A stretch of DNA of 11,495 bases from Clostridiaceae bacterium UBA5444 (GTDB taxonomy: Bacteria; Bacillota; Clostridia; Clostridiales; Oxobacteraceae): positions 17,255 to 28,749 of the forward strand of contig DIRE01000066.1 in assembly GCA_002426575.1 (NCBI GenBank), in the 5' to 3' direction. The position numbers and the translations under genes were made by a program. Below the pieces are notes generated by a model. It saw only the letters and a list, made by a program, of their open reading frames with translations. It made no database searches and had not been told where the DNA came from. Shown one piece after another: positions 7,865 through 11,495 of the stretch (positions are counted from its first letter, which is position 1; the number at the start of each line of letters is the position of its first letter).

Positions 7865-7960
7865 AATAGATTCCCTACGCTGGAATTACCCAGATCAGGT
7901 TTCAGGGTCGGAACATTTAGGTTTCCCTCTCAGCCGAACTCATCCAGCTCCCCTCTTATT
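7865..7960 (-). ncRNA. TPP (thiamine pyrophosphate) riboswitch aptamer
   Basis: Read on the minus strand, the conserved thi-box core is complete: GGGGAGCT (7953-7946), GGCTGAGAG, then ACCTGATCTGGGTAA and CCAGCGTAGGGA in the 3' half. P1 can form between AATAAGA at the 5' end and TCTATT after the core, with one bulge. A P3-like hairpin GAGCT/AGTTC and an inserted arm (GGGAA...TTCC) sit in the expected places. It lies directly behind a sigma-A promoter and ahead of a terminator and the thiX, thiY and thiZ genes. When TPP is abundant the transporter mRNA should be cut short. Recognition rests on the near-invariant core bases and is secure. Confidence 0.96.
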
Positions 7961-7967
7961 CCCATTC

Positions 7968-7996
7968 ATTATACGTTTCCCTATAAAAAAAATCAA
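7968..7996 (-). promoter_or_regulatory. sigma-A promoter of the riboswitch and thiXYZ operon
   Basis: On the minus strand, -35 TTGATT (7996-7991), a 17-base spacer and a consensus -10 TATAAT (7973-7968). The predicted start, about 7961, falls at the first base of the riboswitch aptamer, which agrees with a short 5' leader. Confidence 0.82.
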
Positions 7997-8067
7997 TAAC
8001 AAAATAAAAAATAACCATAATAGAGTGATTTTGATACTTTTTAATATAGTACTTGTATAAGTTCCCA

Positions 8068-8150
8068 TAAATAGGATATCATTTACTATATGCAAATGAT
8101 GAAGGGCAAAATTCTACATCGCGCATCCATTACGGATGTGCATTTTTTTT
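8068..8150 (+). ncRNA. candidate short non-coding RNA
   Basis: A possible promoter TTGATA (8031-8036), 19-base spacer, TATAAG (8056-8061) would start a transcript near 8068. The following 80 bases hold a hairpin ATCATTT/AAATGAT (8078-8084 with 8094-8100) and end at the strong terminator at 8121-8150. No ribosome binding site with a useful reading frame is seen. It matches no RNA family I recognise. The 19-base spacer is long, so the promoter is only moderate; this entry is an inference from promoter, hairpin and terminator order. Confidence 0.3.
8121..8150 (+). terminator. orphan intrinsic terminator, plus strand
   Basis: GCGCATCC (8121-8128), loop ATTAC, GGATGTGC (8134-8141) gives an 8-bp stem with one G-U, followed by A and eight Ts (8143-8150). 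Only the plus strand has the T run. No plus-strand gene lies upstream before 5143, which has its own terminator, so something short must be ended here: possibly a small RNA starting near 8068, or antisense transcription from the riboswitch region. Confidence 0.75.
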
Positions 8151-8212
8151 GATTTGGGATTTTTATGATAGGCATTTTAAAGCATAATATTTAGGCGGTA
8201 GAAATAACTATA

Positions 8213-8241
8213 TGGTTATTGCTTTAAAAATTTGCTATAAT
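8213..8241 (+). promoter_or_regulatory. probable sigma-A promoter of the hexokinase gene
   Basis: Consensus -10 TATAAT at 8236-8241 with an extended TGC element just before it (8233-8235) and a weak -35 (TGGTTA, 8213-8218) at 17 bases. The predicted start is near 8248, giving a leader of about 60 bases to the ATG at 8309. TTAGGCG copies lie on both sides (8191-8197 and 8271-8277). Confidence 0.65.
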
Positions 8242-8251
8242 ACAAGTATTA

Positions 8252-8277
8252 TTAGGTTTAGGCCTAAGCCTTAGGCG
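8252..8277. repeat. TTAGGC repeats and nested inverted repeats in the hexokinase leader
   Basis: TTAGGT (8252-8257) and TTAGGC (8258-8263) are direct repeats. TTAGGCCTAA (8258-8267) is a perfect 10-base palindrome, and GCCTAA-gcc-TTAGGC (8262-8276) is a second, overlapping inverted repeat. The block lies just after the predicted transcription start, where a bound protein or an RNA hairpin could limit transcription. A further TTAGGCG occurs upstream of the promoter at 8191-8197. No known regulator is recognised. Confidence 0.4.
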
Positions 8278-8308
8278 ACTAAATATAAATTACAAAGCAG
8301 GTGAAATA

Positions 8309-9619
8309 ATGAATAAGCAAAAACAGATGGTAAAAGACTTTTTAAAGAAATACAAAATGGATTATGAAAGCATAGATATTGAAAAAAGCTGTGAAGATTT
8401 CATTAATGACATGGAAAATGGACTTGAAGGAAATATACAATCACTTAAAATGATACCTACATATATAACAATAGATAAGGAAATCCCATTAGAAGAGCCT
8501 GTTATTGTTATGGATGCTGGAGGAACAAACTTTAGAGTGGCCGTTGCTCATTTTGATAAGGATAAAAAGGTGGTAATTGAGGATTATAATAATTACCCAA
8601 TGCCAGGTACTAATGGAGAAATATCAAAAAAAGAGTTTTTCACTACAATGGTTAATTATATAAAACCAGTACTTAATAAAAGCAACAAAATAGGATTCTG
8701 CTTTTCTTATGCTACAGAAGTACTTCCAAATAAAGATGGAAAGTTAATTCAATTTAGTAAAGAGGTAAGGGTTACAGACCTAATAGGTGAAAAAATAGGA
8801 GAAAACCTTTTAAAGACCATAAAGGATATGGGATATGAAGGAGATAAAGAAATAGTTTTATTTAATGATACTGTTGCAACCCTATTAGGAGGTAAGGCAT
8901 CCTATTTAGATAGAGTATTTGACGGATACATTGGATTTATTTTAGGTACAGGAACCAATACAGCATATATAGAAGACAACAGCAATATCAAAAAATCAAA
9001 AGATATTTCCTCAAAGAAGGGCTCCATGATTATAAACGTAGAGTCTGGTGGATATGAATTTAAGGATAGAGGAGATATTGATTTAGAATTTGACAAAAGC
9101 ACAAAAGATCCAGGACAATATACATTTGAGAAGATGATATCTGGAAGATACCAAGGTGGGATTTTACTTGCAACTGTTAAAAGGGCGGCTCAGGAAGGGC
9201 TGTTCTCAAAGGATTTTACTGATAAGGTACTAAAATTAGACGATTTGACAACAATAGAAATGAATAACTTTTTATTCTACCCATACTCAGGAAATGTATT
9301 AGCAGATATGTGTGGAGATAATGAAGGCGACAGGCTGACTTTATTTTATATAATAGATGCAATAGTTGAAAGAGCTGCAAAGCTTGTTGCAATAAACATT
9401 GCATCAGTAGTACAAAAATCAGGCAGAGGTAAAAACCCATTAAAGCCTGTTTGCATTACAGCAGATGGTTCAACATTTTATAAATCAAAGCTTCTTAGAG
9501 GCAAAATAGAATACTATGTTAAAGACTATCTGGAAAACCAAAAAGGGATTTATTGTGAATTTGTAAAAGCAGATAACGTTACATTAGTTGGAACTGCAAT
9601 AGCAGGGCTTTTAGGATAA
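8309..9619 (+). CDS. hexokinase, eukaryotic-type (Hexokinase_1/Hexokinase_2 fold)
   Basis: This enzyme is predicted to transfer phosphate from ATP to glucose or related hexoses, feeding glucose 6-phosphate to glycolysis in the cytoplasm. Its 436 residues resemble a single eukaryotic hexokinase unit (about 450-500), not a bacterial Glk or ROK glucokinase (about 300-330). Motifs: phosphate-1 VMDAGGTNFRVAV (67-79), sugar-loop region GFCFSYATEVLPNKDG (129-144), catalytic LFNDTVATLLGG (184-195) with N186 and D187, GFILGTGTNTAYIE (209-222), NVESGGYEF (243-251), FEKMISGRYQGGI (273-285) as in yeast hexokinases, and adenosine-site ITADGSTFYKS (383-393). ROK zinc-site cysteines are absent. The start is supported by AGGTGA at 8299-8304. 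It has its own promoter and terminator, hence is probably monocistronic. Sugar range cannot be read from the sequence. An old transfer between eukaryotes and bacteria is possible, but the family is also known from some clostridia and Bacteroidetes. Confidence 0.92.
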   Translation: MNKQKQMVKDFLKKYKMDYESIDIEKSCEDFINDMENGLEGNIQSLKMIPTYITIDKEIPLEEPVIVMDAGGTNFRVAVAHFDKDKKVVIEDYNNYPMPGTNGEISKKEFFTTMVNYIKPVLNKSNKIGFCFSYATEVLPNKDGKLIQFSKEVRVTDLIGEKIGENLLKTIKDMGYEGDKEIVLFNDTVATLLGGKASYLDRVFDGYIGFILGTGTNTAYIEDNSNIKKSKDISSKKGSMIINVESGGYEFKDRGDIDLEFDKSTKDPGQYTFEKMISGRYQGGILLATVKRAAQEGLFSKDFTDKVLKLDDLTTIEMNNFLFYPYSGNVLADMCGDNEGDRLTLFYIIDAIVERAAKLVAINIASVVQKSGRGKNPLKPVCITADGSTFYKSKLLRGKIEYYVKDYLENQKGIYCEFVKADNVTLVGTAIAGLLG

Positions 9620-9637
9620 TTAGATAGATATATTTGT

Positions 9638-9674
9638 GCAGGAGGGTTTAATGATCTTCCTGCTTTTAATTTTA
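9638..9674 (+). terminator. intrinsic terminator after hexokinase
   Basis: GCAGGAGG (9638-9645) pairs with CTTCCTGC (9656-9663) over 8 base pairs, one G-U, around a 10-base loop, followed by TTTTAATTTT. It lies 18 bases after the hexokinase stop and separates that gene from the methyltransferase. Confidence 0.82.
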
Positions 9675-9731
9675 TAACGCTATTTGTGGTATATTATTAA
9701 TGTAATATATTGAATTGTTGGAGGAGTTTAA

Positions 9732-11102
9732 ATGGTGAGTAGGCCTGTTGAAAAGAATAAAGATTATGATATTAAAATAGATAATTTAGGATATGAAGGT
9801 GAAGGAGTAGGCAAGGTAGAGGGCTTTACTATTTTTGTCCCAGGTGCACTTCCAGGTGAAGAGGTTAATGCCAAAATAGTCAAGGTAAACAAAAATTTTG
9901 CATATGGAAAGTTAAATAAAATAATAAATCCATCACCAGATAGGACTGAGCCTAAATGCACCCTTAAAAGATGCGGAGGATGCAACCTAATGCACCTTTC
10001 CTATGATGCCCAGCTTAAATTTAAAAGACAAAGAGTAATAGATAGCCTAGAGAGAATAGGAAATATAAAGAATCCAATTGTACACGATACAATAGGAATG
10101 AAAAATCCATATAGATATAGAAACAAAGCCCAGTTTCCAATAGGAATAAAGGATGGAAAGGTAATAGCAGGCTTCTATGCTCTAAAATCCCATGAAGTAA
10201 TTGACACACCTTCATGCTTAATACAAGATGAAGTAAGCGACAAAGTAATGAATATTATAAAGTCATGGGCAAACAAAAATGAGGTATCAGTATATGATGA
10301 AAAAACAGGAAAAGGAATACTAAGACACGTAATGGTTAGAAAAGCATTTAAAACAAATGAGGTTATGGTTGTACTAGTTACCAACGGCTATGATATACCT
10401 TATATAGATGAACTAGTAGAAATACTTAAAAATGATATACAAAACCTAAGCAGCATCGTCCAAAATATAAATAGAGAAAAAACCAACGTAGTGCTTGGAA
10501 GCAAAAATAAAACCATATATGGAAAGGATACCATAACAGACTATATAGGAGATTTAAAATTTAATATATCACCCCTATCTTTCTTTCAAGTAAACCCTGT
10601 CCAAACTGAGGTATTATACAATAAAGCTTTAGAGTATGCCAACCTTACAGGAGATGAAACAGTAATAGATGCCTACTGCGGCACGGGAACCATATCTTTG
10701 TTTTTAGCTCAAAGGGCAAAAAAGGTATACGGTATAGAAATTGTAAAAGAAGCAGTGCAAGATGCTAAAAAGAACGCCCAAGAAAACAACATATCAAACG
10801 CAGAGTTTATAACAGGAAAATCAGAAGAGGTAATACCTGATTTATACAACAAAGGAATCAAAGCAGATGTAATAGTTGTAGACCCCCCAAGAAAAGGCTG
10901 CGATGAGGAACTTCTAAGAACCATTGCAGCTATGAAACCTAAAAGGGTTGTATATGTATCCTGTGACCCTGGAACATTGGCCAGGGATTTGAGGTATCTT
11001 GTGGAAAATGGATTTGATGTGGCAGAGGTGCAGCCAGTTGATATGTTTGCTATGACGGGGCATGTTGAATGTGTGGCGTTGATACAACGAGCAGATACAT
11101 AG
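9732..11102 (+). CDS. rlmD: 23S rRNA (uracil-5-)-methyltransferase, RlmD/RlmCD (RumA) family
   Basis: This enzyme uses S-adenosylmethionine to make 5-methyluridine in 23S rRNA. It has 456 residues, the normal length. Domains: a TRAM RNA-binding domain (about 8-65, VPGALPGEEVNAKIVKV), the [4Fe-4S] cysteines C76, C82, C85 (CTLKRCGGC) and C162 (PSC), a central RNA-contact domain, and the methyltransferase domain with SAM motif DAYCGTGTISL (313-323), YGIEIV (333-338), VVDPPRKGC (382-390), the nucleophile C411 in VYVSCDPGTLARDL, and general base E446 in GHVECV. In Bacillus the single homologue (RlmCD) modifies both U747 and U1939, so dual specificity is possible here; sequence does not decide it. 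A strong GGAGGAG ribosome binding site lies 7 bases before the ATG. A weak extended -10 (TGGTATATT, about 9687-9695) may be its promoter. No clear terminator follows the stop codon. Confidence 0.95.
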   Translation: MVSRPVEKNKDYDIKIDNLGYEGEGVGKVEGFTIFVPGALPGEEVNAKIVKVNKNFAYGKLNKIINPSPDRTEPKCTLKRCGGCNLMHLSYDAQLKFKRQRVIDSLERIGNIKNPIVHDTIGMKNPYRYRNKAQFPIGIKDGKVIAGFYALKSHEVIDTPSCLIQDEVSDKVMNIIKSWANKNEVSVYDEKTGKGILRHVMVRKAFKTNEVMVVLVTNGYDIPYIDELVEILKNDIQNLSSIVQNINREKTNVVLGSKNKTIYGKDTITDYIGDLKFNISPLSFFQVNPVQTEVLYNKALEYANLTGDETVIDAYCGTGTISLFLAQRAKKVYGIEIVKEAVQDAKKNAQENNISNAEFITGKSEEVIPDLYNKGIKADVIVVDPPRKGCDEELLRTIAAMKPKRVVYVSCDPGTLARDLRYLVENGFDVAEVQPVDMFAMTGHVECVALIQRADT

Positions 11103-11334
11103 AAATCCTTAGTTTTAGACACTTTTTCAAGCATATCGTCTTCACTGGTGAGGGTGATAAAATTAGAAATAAGGTGATTAAAAACTACATCAATGTTTCT
11201 GTGGTGGTTGATATAGAGTGTGGGGATACAAGAAGATGAAAGGGGAAAATGGTATGGAAAACAATGGGCCCTTCTGCATAAAATAGACACAGTTTCGTGA
11301 TAATATCTCTTGATTTCATTTAATTTTTACTATG
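11103..11334. other. intergenic stretch without a recognisable gene
   Basis: I see no supported gene, RNA or terminator here. One plus-strand frame stays open across the rlmD stop to a TGA just before 11240, but it has no start codon with a ribosome binding site apart from an internal GTG (11174) and resembles nothing I know. A ten-codon frame (MENNGPFCIK) at about 11254-11286 follows a purine-rich stretch but is too short to call. Two GGTGAT copies (near 11153 and 11173) are the only repeat noticed. Confidence 0.5.
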
Positions 11335-11362
11335 TTGATATAATTTAATACCATGTTATAAT
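11335..11362 (+). promoter_or_regulatory. strong sigma-A-like promoter near the right edge
   Basis: -35 TTGATA (11335-11340), a 16-base spacer and consensus -10 TATAAT (11357-11362), preceded by an extended TGT element (11354-11356). A second TATAAT at 11339-11344 lacks a good -35. The predicted start is near 11369, pointing rightwards out of the window. Confidence 0.68.
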
Positions 11363-11368
11363 TTAACA

Positions 11369-11495
11369 GTAATAGATTGCATCAATCCAATTAATACCAG
11401 AACTACTTTTGGTATAGTCAAAGGTAGTTCTATGCAGCTTTTTGGGCAAATAACATTTTTTGTACTTTTTAGGTGGAAGCCAGCAACACCCAGAA
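11369..11495 (+). ncRNA. 5' part of a structured leader or non-coding RNA, truncated by the window edge
   Basis: Downstream of the strong promoter is a stable hairpin: 12 base pairs (one G-U) between 11399-11410 and 11420-11431 (AGAACTAC core) with a 9-base loop. An overlapping alternative, ATACCA (11394-11399) with TGGTAT (11410-11415), cannot form at the same time. Further on, GGTG/CACC (11472-11475 with 11486-11489) and TTTTGGG/CCCAGAA can pair. A T run at 11439-11443 is 7 bases from the main stem, so this is not a standard terminator. I recognise no riboswitch, rRNA, tmRNA, 6S or RNase P core. It may be an operon leader (an rRNA-type leader is possible), a free RNA, or the end of a repeated element. 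Confidence 0.35.

Noticed and set aside
11399..11431. TATAGTC in the hairpin as part of a group I intron core, or the hairpin as a terminator
   Set aside because: No partner P7 segment or other intron core is seen, and the nearest T run is 7 bases beyond the stem with intervening GC.
11356..11495. Two minus-strand frames open from the right edge (one reads LGVAGFHLK..., one reads SGCCWLPPKK...)
   Set aside because: Both are under 50 codons, overlap each other, resemble no protein family I know and are not unlikely by chance; a gene end from the right cannot be excluded without more sequence.
1..11495. CRISPR array, insertion sequence, phage or defence genes
   Set aside because: No regularly spaced repeats, transposase motifs, attachment duplications or defence-type domains were found; the genes are core metabolic, replication, transport and RNA-modification genes.

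Overview
The window reads as chromosomal DNA of a low-GC Gram-positive anaerobe of the Clostridium type. The basis is strong AT bias, AGGAGG-type ribosome binding sites, a dnaE - small gene - pfkA - pyk order familiar from clostridia, a pyruvate kinase with the extra C-terminal PEP-utiliser domain common in Firmicutes, and a TPP-riboswitch-controlled ThiXYZ-type ABC transporter. I see no transposase, phage gene, CRISPR array, tRNA or rRNA. The species cannot be named from sequence reading alone.

Layout, left to right. (1) 1-4667, plus strand: the 3' part of dnaE (replicative DNA polymerase III alpha), an uncharacterised gene of about 66 codons, pfkA and pyk, closed by an intrinsic terminator. 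pfkA and pyk are only 16 bases apart and encode the committed step and the ATP-yielding last step of glycolysis. (2) 4787-5143, plus strand: a small AhpD/carboxymuconolactone decarboxylase-family protein, preceded by an operator-like palindrome and ending in a 17-bp perfect hairpin that also faces the opposing operon. (3) 5205-7996, minus strand: promoter, TPP riboswitch, intrinsic terminator, then permease, lipoprotein and ATPase genes of a thiamine-precursor (pyrimidine) transporter. (4) 7997-8308: intergenic DNA with an orphan terminator on the plus strand (possible short RNA), repeated TTAGGC elements and the hexokinase promoter. (5) 8309-9619, plus strand: a eukaryotic-type hexokinase, followed by a terminator. 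(6) 9732-11102, plus strand: an RlmD/RlmCD-type 23S rRNA m5U methyltransferase with its 4Fe-4S cysteines. (7) 11103-11495: no recognisable gene. It holds a strong sigma-A-like promoter and the start of a transcript with two mutually exclusive hairpins, cut off by the window edge.

How the genes work together: hexokinase (glucose to glucose-6-phosphate), phosphofructokinase and pyruvate kinase supply three kinase steps of glycolysis from two separate transcription units. The thi operon is an independent vitamin-B1 salvage unit that should be switched off by thiamine pyrophosphate. Most of the window is ordinary core genome. The parts worth a second look are the eukaryotic-type hexokinase and its repeat-flanked promoter, Asn in place of Asp in the phosphofructokinase GGDGS motif, the possible short RNA near 8060-8150, and the truncated structured transcript at the right edge.
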